A stretch of 61,120 nt of DNA from a marine gamma proteobacterium HTCC2148. Its GTDB lineage: Bacteria; Pseudomonadota; Gammaproteobacteria; Pseudomonadales; Halieaceae. Each line of letters starts with the position of its first letter. Within the stretch, counting starts at the first letter, position 1. The notes beneath the pieces were generated by a model. That model had not been told where the DNA came from and searched no databases. It was given only the letters and a program-made list of their open reading frames with translations. The stretch covers positions 1 to 61,120 of the forward strand of contig DS999239.1 of the NCBI GenBank assembly GCA_000156295.1, in the 5' to 3' direction. Both the position numbers and the translations under genes were made by a program. Shown here piece after piece: positions 48,374-58,978 of the stretch.

Positions 48374-49834
48374 ATGACAGAAACCGAAATACAGCAGCTA
48401 ATTATTGCCGGTTCAATCGCTTTCGGTGGCATAGCCCTGGGCTTGCTCATTGGCGTTATCAGGGGGCAGGGCATAGCTGAGCGACTGCGTCTCCAAATGA
48501 CTGCATCCAATGAAGAGCTGCAACTCGAACTGGCGAGCGCCACTCGCGTTATTAGTGGCCTGGAAGTCGAGCGAAACCAGTTACAAGAACGCTTACAGGA
48601 AGGTCGAACCGCGTTATCCAAGCTGGAAAACGATCTGGACAGCCACGGCCGGCGCTACCAGGCCCTACAAAATGAACATACTCGCCTACACACCCAGCAG
48701 GAAGAAAGAGAAGAACAACACCAGAGCCAAATGACGTTGTTGAAAGAAGCCAGGGACAATCTCAAGCAGGAATTCGAGTTATTGGCCAACCGCATATTCG
48801 AGGACAAGGGTAAAAGCTTTACCTCCACCAATAAGGAATCGCTGGAATCTCTACTCAAGCCCTTCAGGGAGCAAATTAGCGGTTTTCAGTCGCGCATCAA
48901 CGAAGTACACACGGAAGCGGTAAAGGGCAATACTGCCCTGGAAGCAGAAATCAAAAAGGTCTTTGAAATTGGTCTTGAGATGAACTCCCAGGCCACCAAC
49001 CTGGCGACCGCTCTCAAAGGCGATAAAAAAACCACCGGCAACTGGGGCGAAGCCCAACTGGAAAGAACTCTTGAGTTGGCCGGCCTGCTCCCTGGCGATC
49101 ATTATGAGGCCCAGGCCAGCTTCACCGATGCGCAAGGCAAGCGGCGGCTGCCCGATTTCATCATCAAACTACCCGAGAAGAAGTGTCTGGTAATCGACAG
49201 CAAAGTCTCGTTAGTAGATTACGACCGAGCCATTTCCGCAGCAACAGAAGAGGAACAGAGTGAGGCGCTAAGGTCGCATGCGCAAGCGGTTCGCAATCAC
49301 ATTGATGACCTGTCCTCCAAAGACTATTCCAATCTGTCCGGCGTAGACAGCCCGGATTTTGTACTCATGTTCATGCCCATTGAGCCTGCCTATATCGAGG
49401 CCATGAAATACAACAAGGATTTGTTCAACTACGGCTATCAACGGCAGGTAGTGATGGTTTCACACACGACGCTGATGCCTATTTTGCGCACAGTGGCGAA
49501 CCTGTGGATGATCGACCAGAGTAACCGTGAAGCCAGGGAGATAAGTACACGCGCCGGCGAAATTTACAATCAGGTGTGTCTTGTCGCCGAGCGACTACAC
49601 AAGCTCGGTAATACCCTTAAGTCTGCCAACAACCACTATAACCAGACGGTAAAAGGCCTGGCGGGACAACAAGGTCTGGTAGGGAAGGTAGAGCGCTTCC
49701 GGCAGCTTTCCAGCAACGCAAGTAAAAGCCTGACTGAACTAGAGCCCATTCACGCTGACATTGAACTGGAGCGATTGGAAGCCGTGGAATTGACTCAGGA
49801 TGATGCTGAAGAAGGTGAAGGGGCACTGCCTTAG
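48374..49834 (+). CDS. rmuC: DNA recombination protein RmuC
   Basis: Protein of 486 residues that limits inversions at short inverted repeats. It has an N-terminal helix (LIIAGSIAFGGIALGLLIGV), a long coiled coil (about 30-130, Glu/Gln/Arg-rich) and the RmuC nuclease-like domain with NWGEAQLERTLELAGL, LPDFIIKLP, VIDSKVSLVDYDRA and FMPIEPAYIEA. The ATG at 48374 is preferred over the GTG at 48362. Confidence 0.94.
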   Translation: MTETEIQQLIIAGSIAFGGIALGLLIGVIRGQGIAERLRLQMTASNEELQLELASATRVISGLEVERNQLQERLQEGRTALSKLENDLDSHGRRYQALQNEHTRLHTQQEEREEQHQSQMTLLKEARDNLKQEFELLANRIFEDKGKSFTSTNKESLESLLKPFREQISGFQSRINEVHTEAVKGNTALEAEIKKVFEIGLEMNSQATNLATALKGDKKTTGNWGEAQLERTLELAGLLPGDHYEAQASFTDAQGKRRLPDFIIKLPEKKCLVIDSKVSLVDYDRAISAATEEEQSEALRSHAQAVRNHIDDLSSKDYSNLSGVDSPDFVLMFMPIEPAYIEAMKYNKDLFNYGYQRQVVMVSHTTLMPILRTVANLWMIDQSNREAREISTRAGEIYNQVCLVAERLHKLGNTLKSANNHYNQTVKGLAGQQGLVGKVERFRQLSSNASKSLTELEPIHADIELERLEAVELTQDDAEEGEGALP

Positions 49835-49847
49835 AAGGCAGCGCCCC
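49820..49847 (+). other. Stem-loop spanning the rmuC stop codon
   Basis: GGGGC-A-CTGCCT pairs with AGGCAG-C-GCCCC (one A-C mismatch, TAGA loop); the stop codon TAG is in the loop. A second dyad TGACCCC/GGGGTCA follows at 49852-49879. No T-run follows either. Confidence 0.4.
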
Positions 49848-50176
49848 AGAGTGACCCCCACCAGGGGTTGCAGGGGTCAGGAAACTCCAAATTAATTGAG
49901 GCGACTGAGGCAATCCTGATCTCGGTCATCGCTTATGCCACCGCCCGGTTCCGGCTTGCCTTGTGCTGGTATTGGGGAGAACGATAGGAAAAAAATCAGA
50001 AAGAAAAAATAGCGTTTCGTTGAGCGGCGACCTTCTGCGGCCGAATGGATGCTTGTGTGCGGTAAAGCGTTTTTGTAAATGAAGAATAACAGCGCAAATC
50101 GCGCATGCCGCATTGGCAGAGTCGGACGCGTTAAATATTCAACTCGCAGCAACAGCGATTAATAGCGAAAAGACGG
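49835..50176. other. Intergenic region between rmuC and an SDR gene
   Basis: The 342 bases hold the two dyads near the rmuC end. A minus-strand frame at 49892-50152 (86 codons, with a hydrophobic FFFLIFFLSFSPIPA stretch) has no recognisable family or ribosome binding site and I do not call it. Nothing else is supported. Confidence 0.5.
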
Positions 50177-50887
50177 TCACCAGTTCTCACCGAAAGGCCT
50201 TAAGTCAATCTCTGACGTCCAGCAATTTTCGGGCTGTTGGTCCAGGTGCCAGATCGTCTGTGCAATATCATCAGGCTTGATAAAAAACTCATCCGGTTTA
50301 TCTTTCTGCAAATTTCTCGCAAAGGGTCCGTCGACGGCACCATCAATCACCAGGTAAGCCGCGTGTACATGCTTGGGGCCCAATTCTCGCGCCATGGATT
50401 GAGTCAGGCTGCGCGCGGCACTCTTTGAAGGGGCAAAGCCAGCAAATTTGGCGCCGCCGCGAGTTGCTGCAGTATTGCCGGTGACTAAAATAGAGCCCGC
50501 TTCACGCTCTATCATGCCCGGTGCTACGGCCCTCGCACAGTAGAGCAGCCCCATGGTGTTCACTTCGAAGTTCTTTGATAAGTCCTTGGGCCTCATCTCT
50601 AAAAAACTACCAAAGCTGCCGCGCGCTGCGTTGTATATCAGCGTATCAACCTGGCCAAATTCTTTGGCTATTTTTCCGAAGGTCACTGTAACGGCTTCTT
50701 CATCGGTGACATCAGCAATCAACGAAAGGCTGGTGCCTGGCAAAGTAGCGGCCAGTTCATCCAGGTAATCAGGAGACCTTGCAATCATTGCCACCTTGTA
50801 GCCGCGCTCACAATAGAGCCGGCAGCAGGCGGCACCTATCCCTGGGCCCACTCCCACTACTACGCAGGTTTTATCCGTCATGCTCAC
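50177..50887 (-). CDS. Atypical SDR-family protein with Tyr-to-Phe change
   Basis: Rossmann-fold protein of 236 residues. The cofactor loop VGVGPGIG (11-18), a DVTDEE segment and the NAARG turn (86-90) are SDR-like. The catalytic YxxxK is FAPSK: Phe151 replaces Tyr and Lys155 is kept; the usual Ser position falls in VTGNTAATRGG. Normal ketone reduction is therefore doubtful. Some SDR subgroups with the GPGIG loop share this change. Substrate and role are unknown. It lies leftward in an accessory block. Confidence 0.82.
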   Translation of the reverse strand: MSMTDKTCVVVGVGPGIGAACCRLYCERGYKVAMIARSPDYLDELAATLPGTSLSLIADVTDEEAVTVTFGKIAKEFGQVDTLIYNAARGSFGSFLEMRPKDLSKNFEVNTMGLLYCARAVAPGMIEREAGSILVTGNTAATRGGAKFAGFAPSKSAARSLTQSMARELGPKHVHAAYLVIDGAVDGPFARNLQKDKPDEFFIKPDDIAQTIWHLDQQPENCWTSEIDLRPFGENW

Positions 50888-51202
50888 CGCCTATCATTTG
50901 TTACTGCTGTAAAACTTGAAACTCTACTTCATTTGCTGACCGTGCCATAGACACGTGGTGACTAACCTAAACGCAAAAAGCCGCAATAAAGCGGCCCGGG
51001 GTAGAGGGGGTATTTGTATCATGCGCTAAGTGCTCCACTGTGCCGGGCCAGCGTAAAACTAACCCGGTTTTCATGGCTTGGCCAAACTGAGTTGAAGACG
51101 AGTTAGTGCCCCATGAATAAGATCACGCTGCAAAGCGCGGCAACTAATAGAAATACGCATTTTTTGCCTATGCTTCTTTCGTTTCTCGCCGTTTACCGCG
51201 CA
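50888..51202. other. Untranslated region downstream of the DUF302 lipoprotein gene
   Basis: These 315 bases contain the intrinsic terminator at 50976-50995, a purine-rich tract GGGGTAGAGGGGG near 51000, and an interrupted dyad GCCGGG...CCCGG around 51042-51066. No supported gene is present. If transcription runs from the lipoprotein gene, its 3' untranslated region is about 220 bases. Confidence 0.5.
50976..50995 (-). terminator. Intrinsic terminator, leftward
   Basis: Minus-strand GCCGC/GCGGC stem with a TTTATT loop followed by TTTTT. It would end transcripts from the DUF302 lipoprotein gene before the SDR gene. Confidence 0.75.
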
Positions 51203-52105
51203 CTAATCTTGTGCGAGCGCATCACCAAACGTCTTATTCAATCGGTAGTTGATCACTCGCAGAGCCATCGCTTTATCAACGTCCTGGCGCTCAGCAAGGG
51301 CCAGCAAGTCATTAAACGAAAGCTTGATTTGCCCTGACGCATCCTCCCAGATCAGGAACTTCTGGCAAAAGGCATCCAAGCCAAGAGTTGGCGCTTCGGC
51401 CATCGCTTTGCCGCCGGGCGCTGGCCCGCCAAACAGAATTAAAAAGGAAGGTGCTATTTCAACGCCCAGTTCGCGTGCATTGGCCTGGAAATCCACAGTG
51501 CCAAAGTGCATGGTATCGCCCTGTGAATTGATGGCGGTGGTTACCCGCTCCAGGGTTTCTTCAAAGCCAAATGGGCTGGGGATCGTAGTAATTCCGTCTG
51601 GGCTCATTGTGTCGCTGGGGAATGTCGCCACGCTTGCTGGTGCAATACCGCTGGTAGCAATTCCCAGATTCGCTATATACCTGTCCTTCAGCTTTGCTGT
51701 GGAGGCGGGGTCAAGCTGATAGCGGGAAACCAGGTAGTCGAATGTGTTGTAGATAATTTTGCTGGCCTTATCACGGCCATCCTCGAACGCCAGCACCCTT
51801 AAAGGTAGCTCCAGTGCGACCAGTGGATTCTGTTTTATCAAATCAGACTCAAGTTGCGGGTCACTGATTAAAAGAACCCTCGCCGGAGGCATCGGTGATC
51901 CGGCTTGTTGGCCAAGACGGGAATGGTCTATATCAGCGACTTTTGACAGCGTTGCGGAGGCGGCCAGGTTCTGTTCAATGAGGTCAACCATTCGGTCAGA
52001 CTCTATGTAACGTTCACCCGCTATGGGCGCTGAGTCACCACACCCCGCGACGGCCAGGGCGGCAATCATCACAAAATACAGGCAAATAGACCGGCTATTA
52101 GACAT
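51203..52105 (-). CDS. Lipoprotein with two DUF302 domains
   Basis: Predicted lipoprotein of 300 residues. The signal peptide ends in a lipobox, VAGC, at Cys22. Two similar segments are visible: LLISDPQLESDLIKQNPLVA with LELPLRVLAFED, and LILFGGPAPGGKAMAEAP with a later KFLIWEDASGQIKLSFND, matching the DUF302 pattern (a nucleotide-like fold of unknown function). The ATG at 52105 has GGAG upstream; a TTG at 52132 is less likely. Function is unknown. Confidence 0.8.
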   Translation of the reverse strand: MSNSRSICLYFVMIAALAVAGCGDSAPIAGERYIESDRMVDLIEQNLAASATLSKVADIDHSRLGQQAGSPMPPARVLLISDPQLESDLIKQNPLVALELPLRVLAFEDGRDKASKIIYNTFDYLVSRYQLDPASTAKLKDRYIANLGIATSGIAPASVATFPSDTMSPDGITTIPSPFGFEETLERVTTAINSQGDTMHFGTVDFQANARELGVEIAPSFLILFGGPAPGGKAMAEAPTLGLDAFCQKFLIWEDASGQIKLSFNDLLALAERQDVDKAMALRVINYRLNKTFGDALAQD

Positions 52106-52276
52106 AGTGATTATGCTCCGACTTGCACTCAAAGTTGGGGTATTAGTATGGCGGTTGCCTCTGAACCAAAAGACTATTGTGCTGCCCGAAGTATGCTAAG
52201 GGCAATAATTTAATACAACAGCAGTGCTGCTGGACTTCAATGTAACTTACCTAAATTATAAGCTGCAGCGACATCC

Positions 52277-52295
52277 GGGGCGACGAGTCGCCGCC
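52277..52295 (-). other. Hairpin after the sulfatase gene
   Basis: GGCGA/TCGCC with a CTCG loop (minus strand), extended by two more G-C pairs past a bulged base, about 20 bases past the sulfatase stop. No T-run follows, so termination is uncertain. Confidence 0.35.
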
Positions 52296-52314
52296 CCCTA
52301 TGCGCAAGATGATT

Positions 52315-53901
52315 TTAATTGGTACCCGGGTTTTTCTGCAGCGCCTCCAGTACCTTGTTCAAGTTGAAACTACCGGCCTCCTGGCGTGGTGGGAACTTCT
52401 TGTAAGTAGCAAGATGTTCCGCAACGTAGTTCACTGCAGGCAGAACCAGATAGGCCCTGTCAAAACGCCACATGGGATAGGGTGCTGCCTCATGCTCGGC
52501 TCTTTCAAAGGGGTCGCCGCGCATATCGATCAGCTTGGGCAGTCGCAATGTCACGAAGGGCTCCTGCCACACATCGAAACCGTGGGCGCGTTGCTCCATG
52601 AACACCATTTTCCAGCGATCATAACGGAGGTTGGCAAGCTGGCCATCGTCTGTCCAGTAGAAAAATTCCTTGCGCGGGCCTTCATCGACGTCGCCACGGA
52701 AATAAGGTCCAAGGTCGTAACCGTCAAGATGCACCTTGTAGTTTCGGCCAATCGCCCTGTGACCTTTAAGCAGCTTTTCTTTAATGTCGGGCTCTCCGAC
52801 CGCGCCCATAATAGTGGGCAGCATGTCCTCATGCGAGAAAACGTCGTTGTAGACTGTGCCGGGTTTGATCACGCCGGGCCATTTGATCATGGTAGGTACG
52901 CGATAACCACCGTCCCAGTTGGAGTTCTTCTCGTTTCTGAAAGGCGTCATGCCTCCATCCGGCCAGGTGAAAATTTCCGCGCCGTTGTCGGTTGAGTACA
53001 TGATGATCGTGTTTTCTTCCAAGCCCAATGAATCCAACTTGGCAAGTATTTGACCGACATGCTTATCGTGCTCAGCCATGCCGTCTGCATAAACACCCAG
53101 CCCGGTTACGCCATCAGATTCTGGCTTAAGATGCGTATTGACGTGCATGCGGGTGGAGTTCCACCACAGGAAAAAAGGTTTTTCAGCCTTGGCGGCACGC
53201 TCCATAAAGGCAAGGGCGCCGGCAGTGACCTCTTCGTCGACGGTTTCCATCCGCTTTTTAGTCAGCGGGCCAGTGTCCTCGATTTTCCCATCGGCGCTAG
53301 ACTTGATGACACCGCGTGGACCAAACTTCTTGGCGAAGGCTGCGCTCTTGGGATAGTCAGCACTCTCTGGCTCTTCTTCTGCATTCAGGTGGTACAGGTT
53401 GCCAAAAAACTCGTCAAAGCCATGATTGGTCGGCAAATGTTCGTCGAGATCACCCAGATGATTTTTGCCGTACTGGGCTGTCATATAGCCGTGGTTCTTG
53501 AGCAAGGCCGCTACGGTAGGATCTTTCTCTGATAGTCCCTCCTTGGCGCCCGGCAATCCGACTTTCAACAGCCCCGTGCGAAAAGGGCTTTGTCCGGTCA
53601 CAAACGCGGCGCGACCGGCTGTGCAGCTTTGCTGTCCATACCAATCAGTAAACAGGGCGCCCTCGGAGGCGATACTATCGATGTTGGGAGTTTTATACCC
53701 CATCATGCCGCGATTGTAGGCACTGGTATTGAACCACCCGACATCGTCACCCCAAATAATCAGTATATTGGGCTTTTCCTGGTCCTGCGCCTGAACGAAG
53801 CTGGATGCGAACAAGCTTAGCAGCAGGGTCAGCCCAAAGCGTCCCAATAGGTTTGACTGGGCCCGTTTGTCATTCAACAAAGTCAGTAATCCTGAGGTCA
53901 T
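52315..53901 (-). CDS. Secreted arylsulfatase-type sulfatase
   Basis: Exported type I sulfatase of 528 residues. A signal peptide ends near FVQAQ. The calcium-binding aspartates lie in IIWGDDVGW (about 48-56), and the formylglycine site is Cys93 in QSCTAGRAAF, a CxAxR variant of the usual CxPxR. GKNHLGDLDE and STDNGAE segments fit the active site. The start at 53901 is chosen because AAAGGAGA lies 7 bases upstream. Substrate is unknown; a maturase must be encoded elsewhere. Hydrolysis of a sulfate ester in the periplasm or outside is inferred. Confidence 0.9.
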   Translation of the reverse strand: MTSGLLTLLNDKRAQSNLLGRFGLTLLLSLFASSFVQAQDQEKPNILIIWGDDVGWFNTSAYNRGMMGYKTPNIDSIASEGALFTDWYGQQSCTAGRAAFVTGQSPFRTGLLKVGLPGAKEGLSEKDPTVAALLKNHGYMTAQYGKNHLGDLDEHLPTNHGFDEFFGNLYHLNAEEEPESADYPKSAAFAKKFGPRGVIKSSADGKIEDTGPLTKKRMETVDEEVTAGALAFMERAAKAEKPFFLWWNSTRMHVNTHLKPESDGVTGLGVYADGMAEHDKHVGQILAKLDSLGLEENTIIMYSTDNGAEIFTWPDGGMTPFRNEKNSNWDGGYRVPTMIKWPGVIKPGTVYNDVFSHEDMLPTIMGAVGEPDIKEKLLKGHRAIGRNYKVHLDGYDLGPYFRGDVDEGPRKEFFYWTDDGQLANLRYDRWKMVFMEQRAHGFDVWQEPFVTLRLPKLIDMRGDPFERAEHEAAPYPMWRFDRAYLVLPAVNYVAEHLATYKKFPPRQEAGSFNLNKVLEALQKNPGTN

Positions 53902-54089
53902 TCTTGAATCTCCTTTTATTTTTCTGGCAGGCGTGTCTGGCTTTTGCCGCCTGGTCACACTTAATTTTTTTGTCACCGTCACTGGGCTCCATCAAGAGGT
54001 GCAAACTTCCGCGACCGAGGAATTGAAACCCATGCTAGATTCTATTGCAAACCATAGCATTAAAAATTGATACAATGACCGGATACCCA

Positions 54090-56234
54090 CTAAGTGTCAG
54101 CACATACTGTGACTTTAACCCGGGTCGAATTAAGATTGGGTATCCCGGAAAAAGGGTCGATTGCGGCATTATCCACCAGCTGATTGACGTTGACGCCGAA
54201 ACAAAGGGGTTCTTCCTTATCCACCGGAGAGAACACCCGCGAGCCCCAGCCGTGTTGGATGCAAACAACGCCCGGCGCTACGCGGTCGCTGATGCGCGCC
54301 TTAATAGAAAGACTACCAACCGCTGACGTAACCTCGATTTTGGCACCTTCCTTTATTCCCAGGGAATGCGCATCTGCCGGATTAATCTCGCAATCGTTGC
54401 CCTGCTCCCGCTTTTGCATATTGGGCAGTTCCATCAACCAGGAATTCATCATATTCAGGGTTCGCTTACCGATCAGGGTGAAGGGATATTCAGTGCCAGG
54501 TTGATTGCTTTTATCCAACAAACGCTGCAGCTCCGTACAGAACTGTGCTGGCCCGATTTGGATCGCCTTGCTTCGCATCTGCGCCTGAAGCTGGCCGTAG
54601 GCGCGGTCACGATATTGCAAACCGTGGGGTGAATTTTGCAATTGTCGCCAGCTGAAGGTCTTGGCACCTTTTAACATCAGCCGTTCCAGCAATCCGGGGG
54701 AAAAGGCCCACTGCGGTTTTCTTAGCAGGCGTGCCAGTACGCGACTGATGCGAATCATCGTATTGGCGCCTTTTTTACCCATAAACGGCACCTTCATTGC
54801 CAACGCCAGGTCGACAAAAAACGTCCACTCAGGTCGGATTGACTCAGGCGGATTGACGGCCTGGGCAGAATACTGGGCAAAAGGCTGGTCCATGCCGCCA
54901 GCTAGATTGAATAGTAATTCTTCGCGCTCCAGCCAGTGAACGCCGGGAATCAACCAGTCGGCGTGACGATGACTCTCCCGCTGTACCAGATCGACGGCGA
55001 CCAACATATCCAACTCGGCCAGGGCGCTGTCTAATAGCTGGCCATTGGGGCCCGACACCACCGGGTTGCCGCTTTGAATCACCATGGCTTTTATCTGGCC
55101 CGGTCCCGGGGCGCGGATTTCATCCGGCAGCTCTGCCAGAGAACGATTGCCCATAACCGTGAGCTGCCCCCGCACCCGGCTGGCGGTTTCCGACTGGTTG
55201 CCGATGGCGGCAAACTCCGTCATGTTGATATAGCCGGTATCGAAGCGTCGCCCGCCTGGTTTGTCCAGATGACCGGTGACGATGTCGAGCACCAGCCCCA
55301 GCCAGTGGCCAAGCGTACCTGTGGTATGCATGGATACCCCCGTCTGAGTGAGGCACATAGCGCCCGTGGCTTGCGCGTAATCCCTGGCAACTTGCCGGAT
55401 GTCCTCAGCATCGATACCGCAACGACCGGATAAGTTAGCCTGATCCGCAGCCAGCGCAATTTCTCTGATCGACTCGAGTTGCGCGGCGGGCAGGGCCGCG
55501 CAGGCGGCGGAGTCCACCAGATTCTCGCCAAACACGGTATGTAATAAGCCCAGAATAAAAGCCCAGTCAGTGCCCGGCTTTATAGACAGATGGGTATCGG
55601 CCTGTTGTGCGCTACGTGTCCTGCGTGGGTCAACCACGACCAGTTTGGCGCCTTGAGACTGTCTTTCCCGCGCCCGCGCCCAGCCATCGCTGGCATTGCC
55701 CAGCCAACTAAATTTGCTCTCCGCCGGGTTCATGCCAATCATCAGCAAGTAATCGCAACGATCAATGTCAGGATTGAACGGGACATAAGGTAAATCGAAC
55801 AGGGCGCTGGATACGACATGATTATTATTCTGGTCGATGGAGCCCACGTTATACCGATTGCGGGTGCCAATGGCGTCCACCCATCCCAACGAGAACATAA
55901 CCCCCGAGGTAAAACCCAGTGGGTTGCCGTGGTAGTAGCCAATACTGTCAGCGCCGTGAACCGCTATCAGCTCGTTGAATCGTGCGGCAATAACGCTAAT
56001 GGCCTCCTCGTAAGTCGTCTCTACAAAAGAGTCCCCTACCCTTTTCATGGGCGCCTTGATACGCCGGGGGTGCTCTACTAATTCATGAGCGGTTAGGCCT
56101 TTGGAGCAGATATCGCGCCAGGTCTGGGGGTTTTCTTTGTCGGCTACGATCTTTTCAACTTTATTGTTCTGAACCTGCACCGCCAGGCCGCAGGCTGCTT
56201 CGCAATAGCGACAGGTGGTATAAACCGTATTCAT
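54090..56234 (-). CDS. Molybdopterin-dependent oxidoreductase, DMSO reductase family
   Basis: Catalytic Mo/W-bisMGD protein of 714 residues. The N-terminal [4Fe-4S] cysteines are C8, C11, C15 and C43 (CRYCEAACG ... DICSKG). Cofactor-binding segments include MIGMNPAESKFSW, VVVDPRRTRSAQQAD and a C-terminal molydopterin-binding domain with NPADAHSLGIKEG. The expected Mo-ligand stretch reads SIDQNNNH, with no Cys, Sec or Ser at the ligand centre; Asp134 could serve. There is no Tat signal, so it is cytoplasmic. No electron-transfer subunit is adjacent, and the substrate is unknown. Confidence 0.85.
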   Translation of the reverse strand: MNTVYTTCRYCEAACGLAVQVQNNKVEKIVADKENPQTWRDICSKGLTAHELVEHPRRIKAPMKRVGDSFVETTYEEAISVIAARFNELIAVHGADSIGYYHGNPLGFTSGVMFSLGWVDAIGTRNRYNVGSIDQNNNHVVSSALFDLPYVPFNPDIDRCDYLLMIGMNPAESKFSWLGNASDGWARARERQSQGAKLVVVDPRRTRSAQQADTHLSIKPGTDWAFILGLLHTVFGENLVDSAACAALPAAQLESIREIALAADQANLSGRCGIDAEDIRQVARDYAQATGAMCLTQTGVSMHTTGTLGHWLGLVLDIVTGHLDKPGGRRFDTGYINMTEFAAIGNQSETASRVRGQLTVMGNRSLAELPDEIRAPGPGQIKAMVIQSGNPVVSGPNGQLLDSALAELDMLVAVDLVQRESHRHADWLIPGVHWLEREELLFNLAGGMDQPFAQYSAQAVNPPESIRPEWTFFVDLALAMKVPFMGKKGANTMIRISRVLARLLRKPQWAFSPGLLERLMLKGAKTFSWRQLQNSPHGLQYRDRAYGQLQAQMRSKAIQIGPAQFCTELQRLLDKSNQPGTEYPFTLIGKRTLNMMNSWLMELPNMQKREQGNDCEINPADAHSLGIKEGAKIEVTSAVGSLSIKARISDRVAPGVVCIQHGWGSRVFSPVDKEEPLCFGVNVNQLVDNAAIDPFSGIPNLNSTRVKVTVCADT

Positions 56235-56535
56235 TCTGCCATTCCCTTAAAAGTCAGCGCCTGCACCGAATTGATGCAAGTCATGGCCCGGGCCTGCGAA
56301 CATGATTCGCTCAATCAGTTCAATATCCATGACCTCAGTACATGGAAAAAGGAAATGGCCCAATTAACGGGTGTCAGTTTCGCGGGGCTCAACCAGTAAC
56401 AGCCTGTCGCTTGAAACGAAGAATATCCCCCAAGCCATATCCTTTGCAGGAGTACGCCATGAATATTATTTCATCACTTGTTTTATTTATCGTGAGGAAT
56501 TTTCAAATAGCGTGAGAATCAACAACAGTGGCGCG
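56235..56535. other. Intergenic region between gyrB and the molybdopterin gene
   Basis: This 301-base gap becomes AT-rich toward gyrB. It holds an 18-codon frame at 56459-56515 (plus strand) with a good ribosome binding site, listed separately. No terminator was recognised after gyrB. The molybdopterin gene promoter should lie here but is not distinct. Confidence 0.4.
56459..56515 (+). CDS. Possible 18-residue hydrophobic microprotein
   Basis: An ATG preceded by AGGAG at 6 bases opens MNIISSLVLFIVRNFQIA, then stop. The peptide would be a single short hydrophobic segment. It is too short to judge by composition and may be chance. Confidence 0.2.
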   Translation: MNIISSLVLFIVRNFQIA

Positions 56536-58974
<2,439 letters not shown>

Positions 58975-58978
58975 CTAT

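Noticed and set aside
49892-50152. Minus-strand frame of 86 codons with a hydrophobic stretch
   Set aside because: No recognisable family, no convincing ribosome binding site and low-complexity composition. It is probably a chance frame.
50967-51074. Minus-strand frame of 35 codons after the DUF302 gene
   Set aside because: The intrinsic terminator lies inside it, so it would be cut off before its stop.
54167-54220. Two TTATCCACC nonamers resembling DnaA boxes
   Set aside because: Each differs from TTATCCACA at the last base, they lie inside the molybdopterin gene coding region, and no AT-rich unwinding element is present. The origin is expected beyond the right edge near dnaA.
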